Position numbers and translations under genes: made by a program. The notes beneath the pieces were generated by a model. The model ran no database searches, had not been told where the DNA came from, and worked only from the letters and a program-made list of their open reading frames with translations. From the NCBI GenBank assembly GCA_026987255.1, contig JALSNA010000389.1, positions 1 to 7,938 of the forward strand: a DNA stretch of 7,938 nucleotides, written 5' to 3'. The stretch comes from Hyphomicrobiales bacterium (GTDB taxonomy: Bacteria; Pseudomonadota; Alphaproteobacteria; Rhizobiales; Aestuariivirgaceae). This document shows, piece by piece, positions 1-6,557 of this stretch (the stretch's first letter is position 1; each line of letters begins with the position of its first letter).

Positions 1-1
1 G

Positions 2-133
2 GGAGCAAAAATCGAGAACCTGGAGCTCGAAGACACCGCGCCGGAGGCCGGTGCAGCATCCCCCACAGAGCCGGTGAGCGGGCCTGAAAAGGCCGGCCCG
101 CGCATAGTCGTCACCCGCCGCGGCGGCGAATAG
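2..133 (+). CDS. C-terminal fragment of an unidentified protein (truncated by the window edge)
   Basis: An open frame enters from the left edge and ends at TAG (131-133), giving 43 visible residues. The stretch is rich in Glu, Ala and Pro (around ELEDTAPEAGAA) and ends in the basic tail RIVVTRRGGE, which looks like a low-complexity C-terminus. I do not recognise the family and no domain is visible. Its stop lies 13 bp from the stop of msrQ on the other strand, so the two genes converge. Support for coding is limited to the open frame and the tight convergent fit. Its N-terminal part outside the window would be needed to name it. Confidence 0.45.
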   Translation, partial: GAKIENLELEDTAPEAGAASPTEPVSGPEKAGPRIVVTRRGGE

Positions 134-144
134 GGCACAGCCCT
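132..144. terminator. Short hairpin between converging genes (weak candidate bidirectional terminator)
   Basis: AGGGC (132-136), loop ACA and GCCCT (140-144) make a perfect 5-bp stem that overlaps the plus-strand stop codon and fills the 13-bp gap before msrQ's stop. Neither side has a real U-tract (the minus-strand RNA continues UAUU), so intrinsic termination would be weak. The position between two convergent stop codons is the main reason to list it. Confidence 0.25.
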
Positions 145-146
145 CC

Positions 147-764
147 TCATCCTCTGCGCGGCCGCAGCGGCGGCCGCACGGACCAGGGCAGCCGCAGGGC
201 CAGCAGCATCATGATGGCCGCCATGTAGAACAAGGGTTCGGCCTGCCAGCCCTTGCGCAGCATGATGAAATGCACTCCGGCCAGAAGGATCACCGGATAG
301 CTCAGCATGTGCAGGCGCCTCCAGCCGCGTGCGCCCATGCGGCGGATTGCAGCATTGGTGGAGGTGGCGGCCAGCGGAATCATGAGAATGAAGGCCGCCA
401 TGCCAACCGTGATGTAGGGCCGCTTGATGATTTCACGCCAGAATGCCGAAATCCCCTGCACATCCAGCAGCAGCCAGACGGCAAGATGGGCGGCAATGGT
501 GAAGACTGCAACGAGCGCCAAGGCACGGCGAAAGCGCAAAAGGCTGATCCCGCTGAGGCGGCGCAAGGGTGTTATGGCCATGACGGCCAGCAGCTCCTGC
601 AATCCCAACCGCCCCAGCTCCTGCTCCAGGGTGCGCACCGGATCGGGCCCCATGTGCCCGCTGGCCGCGAGCCATATTTTTGCGGCAATGGCGAGCACCC
701 CAAGGATATAAACCGGCCATGGAGGCAGGCGGCGCAAGAACGCGTTGATGGCGTGTGCATGCAT
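147..764 (-). CDS. msrQ: MsrQ (YedZ), haem-binding membrane subunit of the MsrPQ methionine sulfoxide reductase
   Basis: MsrQ is an inner-membrane b-type haem protein that passes electrons from the quinone pool or a flavin reductase to periplasmic MsrP. The 205-residue product has about six hydrophobic segments, near residues 17-36, 55-66, 81-101, 118-134, 152-168 and 178-193. Family hallmarks are visible: TPLRRLSG (65-72), the RYRR-like FRR at 78-80, KRPYITVG (114-121), and TSTNAAIRRMG (134-144) followed by WRRLHMLSYP. H93, H152 and H165 fall almost where the haem-ligand histidines of the E. coli protein lie. The frame is open further upstream, but the ATG at 764 gives the family's usual N-terminus and length; the longer frame would run through the 3' end of msrP. 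The start is only 7 nt after the msrP stop with no clear Shine-Dalgarno, so translation is probably coupled to msrP. The tail is basic and Pro-rich (RPPLRPRRG). Confidence 0.95.
   Translation of the reverse strand: MHAHAINAFLRRLPPWPVYILGVLAIAAKIWLAASGHMGPDPVRTLEQELGRLGLQELLAVMAITPLRRLSGISLLRFRRALALVAVFTIAAHLAVWLLLDVQGISAFWREIIKRPYITVGMAAFILMIPLAATSTNAAIRRMGARGWRRLHMLSYPVILLAGVHFIMLRKGWQAEPLFYMAAIMMLLALRLPWSVRPPLRPRRG
158..177. repeat. Tandem GCGGCCGC palindromes inside the 3' end of msrQ
   Basis: Two copies of the 8-bp palindrome GCGGCCGC lie at 158-165 and 170-177, separated by AGCG. Because each is self-complementary, they can also pair with each other as an 8-bp all-G/C stem with a 4-nt loop. 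They encode part of the Arg/Pro-rich MsrQ tail. This may be a by-product of high G+C coding; a role at the 3' end of the msrPQ transcript is possible but no U-tract follows. Confidence 0.4.
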
Positions 765-771
765 GATGAAA

Positions 772-1692
772 TCAGAAATACTTGCGCAGATCCATACCCT
801 CATAGAGCCGCGCAACTTCCTTTTCATAACCGTTGAACATGCGCGTCGGGGTGTTGCCGGCAAACAGGCCCGAGCCCAGGAGCCGCTCGGTGGCCTGCGA
901 CCAGCGGGGATGATCCACATGCGGATTGACATTGGCATAGAAGCCATATTCATCCGGGGCCAGCATGTTCCATGTGGTGGGCGGCTGCTTGTCCGTCAGG
1001 GTGATGCGCACCACCGACTTGATGGACTTGAAGCCGTATTTCCACGGCACCACAAGACGGATGGGCGCGCCGTTCTGCTTCGGCAGGGGCCTGCCATACA
1101 TGCCGGTGGCCATGAGGGTGAGCGGATGCATGGCCTCGTCCAGCCGCAGGCCCTCGCGGTAGGGCCATTTGTAGAGCGGCGATTTCTGCCCCGGCATTTC
1201 GGAAGGGCGCAGCAAGGTCTCGAAGGCGGCATATTTCGCCTCCGGCTTCACCCCGGCCTTTTTCAGCAGATCGGCCAGCATGAAGCCGCGCCAGGGCACC
1301 ACCATGGCCCAGCCCTCCACGCAACGGAAGCGGTAGAGCCGCTCTTCTTGCGGCATTTCGCGCACCAGTTCAGCGAGCGAAAACTCGCCGGGGTTGTCCA
1401 CCAGCCCGTCGATGCGCACATGCCAGGGTTTTATGGTCAGCGCCCCGGCGCGTCTGGATGCAACGCTCTTGCCGTTGCCGAATTCGATGAAGTTGGTGTA
1501 GCTGGTGGCGTCCTCGTAGCGGGTCGGGGTATCCTTGAGCACATCGGAGCGCGAGGCGGCGAAAGGCTTGCGCGGCATGCCGGCGAAGGTCAGCAGCGCG
1601 CCGCCTGCGGCGATGAAGCGGCGGCGGTTGACAAAGACCTCCCTTGGCGTGATGTCATCGGGTGTCAGATCGGTATGAAAGCGCCAGCGCAT
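772..1692 (-). CDS. msrP: MsrP (YedY), Tat-exported molybdopterin methionine sulfoxide reductase, catalytic subunit
   Basis: MsrP is a periplasmic monomeric molybdoenzyme of the sulfite oxidase fold that reduces free and protein-bound methionine sulfoxide, repairing envelope proteins after oxidative or chlorine stress. The 306-residue product has a long N-region, a twin-arginine motif in [10 protein letters not shown] (22-31), a short hydrophobic core and a likely cleavage site near PFAAS (43-47). The molybdenum-ligand cysteine is C124 in [15 protein letters not shown], the family signature. Other typical segments are [30 protein letters not shown] and [10 protein letters not shown] in the centre, and the C-terminus MDLRKYF. 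The ATG at 1692 keeps the whole Tat signal and is preceded by an AAAGGA-type ribosome site. msrQ follows after 7 nt as an operon partner; cbbO lies 124 bp upstream on the same strand. No key residue appears to be missing. Confidence 0.96.
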   Translation of the reverse strand: MRWRFHTDLTPDDITPREVFVNRRRFIAAGGALLTFAGMPRKPFAASRSDVLKDTPTRYEDATSYTNFIEFGNGKSVASRRAGALTIKPWHVRIDGLVDNPGEFSLAELVREMPQEERLYRFRCVEGWAMVVPWRGFMLADLLKKAGVKPEAKYAAFETLLRPSEMPGQKSPLYKWPYREGLRLDEAMHPLTLMATGMYGRPLPKQNGAPIRLVVPWKYGFKSIKSVVRITLTDKQPPTTWNMLAPDEYGFYANVNPHVDHPRWSQATERLLGSGLFAGNTPTRMFNGYEKEVARLYEGMDLRKYF

Positions 1693-1703
1693 GATCAGCT
1701 ATT

Positions 1704-1760
1704 TCCTTTCGTGCCTTTCGCGATGATTGCAAGGGATATTTCCGCCATGGCGCCGGTCAA
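1704..1760 (-). promoter_or_regulatory. Candidate msrPQ promoter and ribosome binding site
   Basis: On the minus strand, TTGACC (1755-1760, 5 of 6 to the -35 consensus) is followed after 16 nt by TATCCC (1733-1738, 3 of 6 to the -10 consensus), predicting a start near 1726 and a leader of about 35 nt. AAAGGA at 1704-1709 lies 11 nt before the msrP ATG. The spacer contains the palindrome CGCCATGGCG (1743-1752), which may be chance. The -10 is weak, so this is a candidate only. The rest of the 124-bp gap (1693-1816) shows no convincing terminator after cbbO, so read-through from cbbMQO is also possible. Confidence 0.4.
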
Positions 1761-1816
1761 GGCAAGACACGGCTTTTCACATTTTTGCAGGCTGGCATGA
1801 CCATGGGCGCTTCGCT

Positions 1817-4051
1817 CTATCTGGTCAGGGTCATGAAGATTTCCGGCAGTTTTTCCGGCAGCCGGGCAATGCGGTCGAGCACGGCATATCCGGCGCTTCC
1901 GAAGATTTGCGCCACGTAGTCATCGGCGCGCGCATCGAGCGAGATGCAAAAGACATCCAGGCCGCGCCCTTGCAGCTCGATCACCGCCTTGCGGGCGTCC
2001 TCGCGCAGATGGTCCGGGTCGCTCACGTCGATGTCATGGGGCGCGCCATCGGTGAGCACCAGAAGCAGGCGCTTGGCCTCGCGCCGCTCGCTCAGGGCAT
2101 CCCCGGCGCGGCGCAGGGCCGCCCCCATGCGGGTGGACAATCCCGCCTCCATGCCCGCCAGGCGCGCCTTGGCCGCCTCGCCCCAGGGCTCGCCAAAGCC
2201 CTTGATGTGATTGTAGCGCACCTCGAAACGGGTGTTGGAATGAAATCCGGCAATGGCGAATGGGTCATTCAGCGCCTGCGTGGTCTCCGCCAGCAGGGCG
2301 GTGGCCTCGCGGGTCAGGTGCAGAATGGTGGAGCTGGCCCCCGGCGGAGTGTCCTTGACCGATTCCGACAGATCGAGCAGCAAGAGCATGGAAATGTCGC
2401 GCCCGTGGCGCATATGGGACTGAAAGACCCGCGTGTCCGGCGCAATTCCCATGCGCAGATCGATGGCGGCGCGGACGGCCATGTCCAGATCCAGCTCGTC
2501 CCCGCTCTCCTGGTGGCGCACCCTTTGGCGCAATTGCGGCTTGAGCACATCGGCGATGCGCTTCAGGCGGCGCACCAGAAGGGCGTGCTTTTGCAACAGC
2601 CTGTCGATCTCGGCAGCATCGCCACCCGGCTGGATGCGCTCGAAGAGCGTCACCCAGTCCGGCCGGTAGCTCTGCGCGGCGTGATCCCATTCCGGATAAT
2701 GGCGCGGCGGCAGGCCCTCGTCCGGGCCGGCCGGGCCCCTGGGCGCATCGCGCGCGCCGTGATCGGAATGAAAGTCGTCCTCGTCATCGGTGTCCTCCAG
2801 GAACACCCACAGATAGCGGTTGTCATCGCGATAGGAGGCCACGGTGTCGCGAAACCAGACCCTGGGCAAGCGAAACTCATGGACATAGTTTTCCGCCAGC
2901 CATTCCACCCCCAGCTGCGGCGCGATCTTCACGTCATGGGGATCGGCGGCCATGCGGGCGGCAAAGCGCGCGGTGTATTTTTCAATCATCGGATCGTCAT
3001 AGCCATGACCGGGGTCGAGCAGGGCATAGGAGAGCATGGCCAGCAGATGGCGGATGCATGAATGATCCGCAGGACAGGCATCCGGTTCAGGCCTGGGATG
3101 CAGGGCCGTCCACAAACGCCGCAGGCCGCGGTAGCGCATCATGGCCAGGGCCTCCACCCGCGCATCCTCGAAGCACTCGATGGCCAGATGCTGGAAGGGG
3201 CTGAAATTGTCGGCCAGGAAGGGCTTGCTCCACAGGGCATGGGCGGCCATGTGGGCGATGGCGGCGCGGTAGCGGTCCAGCCCGCACACGCCATTTTCGT
3301 CCTCGTAGACATCCGGGATGTGAAACCCCAGCCGGTCCAGGTGCGGGCGCGCCCGGCGCAGCTCGTCGAAGGCCTCCGAATAGGGCCGGAACCTGGCGCC
3401 CAGCCCCCACAGGCTGCGCTCGTAGAGCTGCAAGGCGCGTTCATGATCGATATAGAGCGTTCCGGAGCGCTCGCGCTGCAAGGCGGCATGGGCATCGGCC
3501 GTCTGCAGGCCGAAGTAGTCCGGCTGCCGCCAGCTCTGGGTGGCATAGACGCGAATGCCATAGTCCACCCAGTTCTTCACCCCGCCGATGGACAGCTGCG
3601 AGAACAGGAAGGGCGCGTTGCGTGCCAGCTGCCCGATGCCTTCAGGCGCATCCCGCGCGGCGCGCACCACCAGTTGCAGCCACTGGCGCAGCAGCTCCGT
3701 ATCACCCAGCCTGCGGGCCACCGCCGGCAGGCCGGAGAGGAAAGGCGCGATGGCGCCCGCCACGGCCATGCCGGAGAGCATGCGCGCCACCTCCGCCACC
3801 GCCGGAATGATGGTCTCGCCGCAATGGCGCGCCACCTGCGGCATCTCTTCGAGAAAGATCAGCACCAGGTCGGTGCCGCGGCCCAGGTTGCACACGATGG
3901 AAGCGCCATCGAGCCAGCCCTCCACTCCCGCCTCGCTCATCACCGAACGGGCTTCTGCCAGGGCATCGGGGAAGATGGCGTCCACCTGTTCCACCGAGCA
4001 GCGCAAGCGGGCGCGCGCGGTGGCGATGTCACGGGCATCTTTGTGCGCCAT
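1817..4051 (-). CDS. cbbO: CbbO, VWA-domain adaptor of the CbbQO RuBisCO activase
   Basis: CbbO partners with the hexameric ATPase CbbQ; together they remodel inhibited RuBisCO and release tight-binding sugar phosphates. The 744-residue product has a long helical N-terminal region (about 1-410) including FSPFQHLAIECFEDARVEAL (284-303), a pattern shared with NorD-like MoxR partners. A very acidic linker (EDTDDEDDFHSDHG, 419-432) and Gly/Pro-rich stretch follow, then a C-terminal von Willebrand A domain from about 550. The VWA metal site is complete: DLSES (560-564, DxSxS), T640 in GLSTRMG and D668 in LTDG. In this family the metal site is thought to contact an acidic surface residue of RuBisCO. 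Length is normal for CbbO. The ATG overlaps the cbbQ stop by one base (TGATG), so the two are translationally coupled. It ends at TAG. The neighbouring cbbM implies that it serves the form II enzyme. Confidence 0.96.
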   Translation of the reverse strand: MAHKDARDIATARARLRCSVEQVDAIFPDALAEARSVMSEAGVEGWLDGASIVCNLGRGTDLVLIFLEEMPQVARHCGETIIPAVAEVARMLSGMAVAGAIAPFLSGLPAVARRLGDTELLRQWLQLVVRAARDAPEGIGQLARNAPFLFSQLSIGGVKNWVDYGIRVYATQSWRQPDYFGLQTADAHAALQRERSGTLYIDHERALQLYERSLWGLGARFRPYSEAFDELRRARPHLDRLGFHIPDVYEDENGVCGLDRYRAAIAHMAAHALWSKPFLADNFSPFQHLAIECFEDARVEALAMMRYRGLRRLWTALHPRPEPDACPADHSCIRHLLAMLSYALLDPGHGYDDPMIEKYTARFAARMAADPHDVKIAPQLGVEWLAENYVHEFRLPRVWFRDTVASYRDDNRYLWVFLEDTDDEDDFHSDHGARDAPRGPAGPDEGLPPRHYPEWDHAAQSYRPDWVTLFERIQPGGDAAEIDRLLQKHALLVRRLKRIADVLKPQLRQRVRHQESGDELDLDMAVRAAIDLRMGIAPDTRVFQSHMRHGRDISMLLLLDLSESVKDTPPGASSTILHLTREATALLAETTQALNDPFAIAGFHSNTRFEVRYNHIKGFGEPWGEAAKARLAGMEAGLSTRMGAALRRAGDALSERREAKRLLLVLTDGAPHDIDVSDPDHLREDARKAVIELQGRGLDVFCISLDARADDYVAQIFGSAGYAVLDRIARLPEKLPEIFMTLTR

Positions 4052-4854
4052 CAGCCCAGCACCATGTCCACGGCGTGAATGAGGGTCTCGCGGATGTCGG
4101 CATCATCGGTGAGCGGGCGCACCATGGCCATCTTCGCCGCCGCCGCAGGCTCTATGCCCGCGGCAATGAGCTGTCCGGCATAGACCGCCAGGCGGGTGGA
4201 GATGCCCTCGTCCAGCCCGTGGCCCTTCAGGGCGCGCGCACGATGGGCGATGTCCACCAGGCGGGCGGCCATGTCCACGCCGATGCCGGCCTCGCGGGCG
4301 ATGATTTCGGCCTCCGCATCGGCCTGCGGATAGTCGAAATCCAGCGCCGTGAAGCGCTGCCGGGTGGACTGCTTGAGATCCTTCATCAGCGACTGGTAGC
4401 CGGGGTTGTAGGAGATCACCAGCTGGAAATCGCCATGGGCGGTGAGCACCTCGCCCTTCTTGTCCAGCGGCAGGGTGCGGCGGTGATCGGTGAGCGGATG
4501 GATGACCACGGTGGTGTCCTGGCGCGCCTCCACCACCTCGTCGAGATAGCAGATCGCGCCGATGCGCGCCGCCATGGTCAGCGGCCCGTCGGCCCAGCGG
4601 GTGCCCGAAGCATCGAGCAAGAAGCGCCCCACCAGATCGGCGGCCGTCATGTCCTCGTTGCACGCCACGGTGATGAGCGGGCGGCGCAGCTTCCAGGCCA
4701 TGTATTCGACAAAGCGCGACTTGCCGCAGCCGGTGGGCCCTTTCAGCATCACCGGCAGGCGGCGGGCGTAAGCCGCCTCGTAGAGCGTCACCTCATCGCC
4801 CGCGGGGCGGTAGAAGGGTTCATCCTCGATCATGTATTGGCCGGTGTCTGTCAT
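4051..4854 (-). CDS. cbbQ: CbbQ, MoxR-type AAA+ ATPase of the CbbQO RuBisCO activase
   Basis: CbbQ forms a cytoplasmic AAA+ hexamer that, with CbbO, uses ATP to reactivate inhibited RuBisCO. The 267-residue product shows Walker A GPTGCGKS (39-46), Walker B ICYLDE (101-106), a sensor-1 asparagine in ISYNPGYQ (N150), candidate arginine fingers in STRQRF (163-168) and a sensor-2 arginine in GISTRL (R221). PLDKKGE and the VIHPLTDHRR segment between Walker B and sensor 1 are typical of the CbbQ/NorQ branch. The ATG at 4854 is chosen because AAGGAG lies 10 nt upstream and the length fits the family; an in-frame TTG at 4905 would start right at the end of a terminator U-tract. It overlaps cbbO by one base and lies 211 bp after cbbM. 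NorQ is the closest alternative, but the context decides for CbbQ. Confidence 0.96.
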   Translation of the reverse strand: MTDTGQYMIEDEPFYRPAGDEVTLYEAAYARRLPVMLKGPTGCGKSRFVEYMAWKLRRPLITVACNEDMTAADLVGRFLLDASGTRWADGPLTMAARIGAICYLDEVVEARQDTTVVIHPLTDHRRTLPLDKKGEVLTAHGDFQLVISYNPGYQSLMKDLKQSTRQRFTALDFDYPQADAEAEIIAREAGIGVDMAARLVDIAHRARALKGHGLDEGISTRLAVYAGQLIAAGIEPAAAAKMAMVRPLTDDADIRETLIHAVDMVLG

Positions 4855-4864
4855 GGCCGGTTGG

Positions 4865-4870
4865 CTCCTT
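4865..4870 (-). promoter_or_regulatory. cbbQ ribosome binding site
   Basis: AAGGAG on the minus strand sits 10 nt before the ATG at 4854. It is the strongest Shine-Dalgarno in this gap and fixes the cbbQ start against the longer TTG reading. Confidence 0.8.
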
Positions 4871-4878
4871 GAAAGAGG

Positions 4879-4893
4879 GGGCGCGGCGCGCCC
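4879..4893 (-). promoter_or_regulatory. G/C hairpin just upstream of the cbbQ ribosome site
   Basis: In the minus-strand RNA, GGGCGC (4893-4888), loop GCC and GCGCCC (4884-4879) form a perfect 6-bp stem. It ends 8 nt before the AAGGAG of cbbQ and starts 10 nt after the U-tract of the cbbM-cbbQ terminator. It could mark the 5' end of a processed cbbQO transcript or affect ribosome access. The function is inferred from position only. Confidence 0.4.
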
Positions 4894-4903
4894 TGAAGGG
4901 ATC

Positions 4904-4932
4904 AAAAAAGAGGCGGGACGCTTGCGCGCCTC
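4904..4932 (-). terminator. Intrinsic terminator between cbbM and cbbQ, probably partial
   Basis: In the minus-strand RNA, GAGGCG (4932-4927) and CGCCUC (4915-4910) pair as a 6-bp stem around an 11-nt loop that has a small CG-rich core, followed at once by UUUUUU (4909-4904). This is the clearest Rho-independent terminator in the window. It lies about 134 nt after the cbbM stop and 49 nt before the cbbQ ATG. As cbbQO has no obvious promoter of its own in the remaining bases, the likely role is attenuation that leaves cbbQO at lower levels than cbbM. Confidence 0.7.
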
Positions 4933-5019
4933 GCCCCAGGTGCTCGGACTGTGAAGAGAAAGAGGCCCGTCGCTTCAAGCCCGTTTCATCGCAGTCCCAG
5001 GGAGGTTCCGTGGGAAATC

Positions 5020-5051
5020 GCGGCCGGAGGCCAAAGCTCAGGCCCGGCCGC
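5020..5051 (-). terminator. Stable hairpin directly after cbbM (3'-end stabiliser or terminator without U-tract)
   Basis: GCGGCCGG (5020-5027) and CCGGCCGC (5044-5051) form a perfect 8-bp all-G/C stem, with a possible inner GGCC pairing in the 16-nt loop. In the minus-strand RNA it starts 14 nt after the cbbM stop. It is followed by GAUUUCCC, not a U-run, so it is more likely a barrier to 3' exonucleases than a classical terminator. A weaker 5-bp hairpin (TCCCA 4995-4999 with TGGGA 5011-5015) follows. Confidence 0.5.
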
Positions 5052-5065
5052 CAGGGGATCTTTCA

Positions 5066-6451
5066 TCACGCATGCTTGCCCAGCTTCTCGCGCCAGCCGG
5101 GATAGAGATTGTCGGCATCGGCGGAGAAACTCTCGAAGGCTCCGGCCAGCTCCGGGTGATCCTTGGCGTAGTCCACCAGATCGACACCGGCCTTCCAGGC
5201 CTCGAAGGACTGACGCAGCGACTTGGCCCCGGCAACGATGCCGTCCTTGTGGCCCAGGGCGCCGCCGCCGGAGGTCTGGATGATGTTGGCATGGCCGAGG
5301 TTCTCGAAGAAGCCGGGCAGGCGCAGGGCGTTCATGCCGCCGGAGATGATCGGCGTGGTGGCCTTCATCTTCCACCAGGGCTGGCGGTAATACAGGCCCT
5401 CGGCCTCATCCTCGGTGAGCATGAAGGCAACCAGCTTGTCCTCCGGCTTGCCCTCCATCTTGCCATAGCCCATGGTGCCGGTGTGAATGCCCGACGCGCC
5501 CAGCATGCGCGACCACTTCATGTGGGTCAGAAGGGAATAGCCGCGGTTGGTGCGCTCGGAGGTCACCATGCCATGGCCGGCGCGGTGATAGTGCAGGAAC
5601 TGGCCGGGGAAGTAGCGCCGCGCCAGGGCCACCGCCGAGGGGCCGCCAACGAAGCCGTCCACCAGGAAAGCCACGTGATCGGCATTCTCGCCGAAGGTCT
5701 CGAGGATGAACTCGCCGCGGCGGATCATCTCGAAGGGATCGTCGGCGGTGATATTGGCGGAGAACAGCTTGGCCTGGCCGGTTTCGTCCTGGGCGCGCTT
5801 CATGGCATCGGCGATCAGCGGCATGATCTCCTTCAGCGGCGCGAAAACCTGGTTGCCCTGCGGCTCGTCGTTCTTGATGAAGTCGCCGCCCAGCCAGAAC
5901 TGGTAGCAGGCATCGGCGAAGGGTTTGGGGCGCAGGCCCAGCTTGGGCTTGATGATGGTGCCCACCACCATGCCGCCATTGTCCAGATCGCGGCCCAGCA
6001 CCCGCCACATGTCGACAATGTTCATCGACGGGCCATCGAACAGGCGCAGAAGATCGCGCGGCACGTAGAAGTCCATCAGCTTGGCATAGTCCACATCGCC
6101 CATGCCCTGGTTGTTGCCGATCATCATGGTCATCATGGAGACCACCATGGCGCGCCCGTCGGTGACATTGCGGTCGAACAGCTCGATGGGATAGGCAATC
6201 TTCATCAGCTCCCTGCCTTCGTCGATTTCATAGACCAGGGCATCGACGGAGCGGGTGAAATCGTCGGTGGTGACCACCTCGACATTGGTGCCGGTGGAGG
6301 ATTCGGCGGCGAAATGGGCCGCCGTGGCCAGGTAGTCATGACCCGGCATGGGCTTCATCTTGTAGGCGCCGAGAACGTGACGGCCGCCGGCGATCAGATC
6401 TTCTTCCTTCAGTGAAAGGTCCGCGTAGCGGCTGGACTGGTCCATGGCCAT
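5066..6451 (-). CDS. cbbM: Form II ribulose-1,5-bisphosphate carboxylase/oxygenase (CbbM)
   Basis: CbbM is the CO2-fixing enzyme of the Calvin-Benson-Bassham cycle; form II enzymes are built of large subunits only and suit high CO2 and low O2. The 461-residue product follows Rhodospirillum rubrum RuBisCO along its length with numbering shifted by two. Catalytic residues all appear present: E50, N113 (IGNNQG), K168 (TIIKPKLGL), the carbamylated K193 with Mg ligands D195 and E196 ([12 protein letters not shown]), H289 (HYHRAGHG), loop-6 K331 (GYGKMEG) and phosphate-binding S370 (IISGGMNA) and TSGGG. The ATG at 6451 has AGGAG 7 nt upstream; the homologous start is the Met at residue 3, only two codons on. 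The C-terminus is a few residues shorter than in R. rubrum and is followed by tandem stops (TGATGA). Met content is high (26 of 461). No small-subunit gene is nearby, as expected. Confidence 0.99.
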   Translation of the reverse strand: MAMDQSSRYADLSLKEEDLIAGGRHVLGAYKMKPMPGHDYLATAAHFAAESSTGTNVEVVTTDDFTRSVDALVYEIDEGRELMKIAYPIELFDRNVTDGRAMVVSMMTMMIGNNQGMGDVDYAKLMDFYVPRDLLRLFDGPSMNIVDMWRVLGRDLDNGGMVVGTIIKPKLGLRPKPFADACYQFWLGGDFIKNDEPQGNQVFAPLKEIMPLIADAMKRAQDETGQAKLFSANITADDPFEMIRRGEFILETFGENADHVAFLVDGFVGGPSAVALARRYFPGQFLHYHRAGHGMVTSERTNRGYSLLTHMKWSRMLGASGIHTGTMGYGKMEGKPEDKLVAFMLTEDEAEGLYYRQPWWKMKATTPIISGGMNALRLPGFFENLGHANIIQTSGGGALGHKDGIVAGAKSLRQSFEAWKAGVDLVDYAKDHPELAGAFESFSADADNLYPGWREKLGKHA

Positions 6452-6458
6452 GGGAAAA

Positions 6459-6463
6459 CTCCT
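6459..6463 (-). promoter_or_regulatory. cbbM ribosome binding site
   Basis: AGGAG on the minus strand lies 7 nt before the first ATG (6451) and 13 nt before the ATG at codon 3, which favours MAMDQSS over MDQSS as the N-terminus. Confidence 0.75.
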
Positions 6464-6489
6464 GATGATTCCGTTTGAACGAATGGCTG

Positions 6490-6505
6490 TGATGCCCGTG
6501 CATCA
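6490..6505. promoter_or_regulatory. Perfect dyad TGATGC-N4-GCATCA in the cbbM leader
   Basis: A 6-4-6 perfect inverted repeat, 27 nt upstream of the cbbM ribosome site and downstream of both candidate cbbM transcription starts. It could be a leader hairpin that stabilises the mRNA or a protein operator. It differs in sequence from the TCGAT boxes near the promoter, so a second regulator is conceivable. Nothing in the window identifies one. Confidence 0.4.
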
Positions 6506-6506
6506 T

Positions 6507-6536
6507 GGCTGGTCTTAAAGCATGTTTTCGATTATA
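6507..6536 (-). promoter_or_regulatory. Candidate cbbM promoter(s)
   Basis: A perfect -10 box TATAAT faces cbbM at 6531-6536, but 16-18 nt upstream there is no good -35 (ATATCG-like), as is common for activator-dependent LysR-type promoters. It predicts a start near 6524 and a leader of about 72 nt. A second reading uses TTGCTT as -35 (16-nt spacer) and TTTAAG (6514-6519) as -10, with a start near 6507. The first is preferred for its perfect hexamer. Neither can be settled without mapping the transcript. Confidence 0.5.
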
Positions 6537-6557
6537 AGCAAAATCGATTGTTTCGAT
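6528..6557. promoter_or_regulatory. Putative CbbR operator: overlapping TCGAT inverted repeats
   Basis: The A+T-rich stretch in the divergent gap carries three TCGAT copies. TCGATT (6528-6533) and AATCGA (6542-6547) form an inverted repeat with an 8-bp spacer; ATCGA (6543-6547) and TCGAT (6553-6557) form another with 5 bp between. The second contains a T-N11-A core (T6544, A6556), the general LysR-family box. The sites overlap the -35 side of the cbbM promoter and also the region where cbbR transcription should begin, which fits CbbR activating cbbM and controlling itself. Assignment to CbbR is inferred from position and symmetry. Confidence 0.55.
6533..6538 (+). promoter_or_regulatory. Weak candidate -10 box for cbbR
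   Basis: TATAAG on the plus strand (5 of 6 to TATAAT) overlaps the minus-strand TATAAT of cbbM through a shared TTATAA palindrome. The -35 position (TGGTCT at 6510-6515) is poor. If used, transcription starts near 6545, downstream of the in-frame ATG at 6522, which supports the later cbbR start at 6579. Confidence 0.3.

Noticed and set aside
765..953. Longer msrQ start reaching into msrP
   Set aside because: The added 63 residues are an out-of-frame reading of msrP's C-terminal coding region and do not match MsrQ N-termini.
745..1800. A 351-codon plus-strand open frame opposite msrP
   Set aside because: It is antisense to msrP, whose Tat signal and molybdenum-cysteine motif are intact. The product resembles no family I know.
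1727..4078. Two long plus-strand open frames (444 and 338 codons) opposite cbbO
   Set aside because: Both lie over the clear CbbO coding sequence, lack a plausible ribosome site or domain, and have the biased composition of antisense frames in high-G+C DNA.
4075..4872. A 265-codon plus-strand open frame opposite cbbQ
   Set aside because: It mirrors the CbbQ gene almost end to end and shows no domain of its own.
4855..4905. Longer cbbQ start at a TTG (4905)
   Set aside because: It would begin at the end of the terminator U-tract with no ribosome site, and adds 17 residues not typical of CbbQ. The ATG at 4854 has AAGGAG at good spacing.
5072..6415. A 447-codon open frame on the plus strand opposite cbbM
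   Set aside because: It is the antisense shadow of an unmistakable form II RuBisCO gene. Its product is His/Gly/Val-rich with no recognisable domain, as expected from reading G+C-rich codons backwards.
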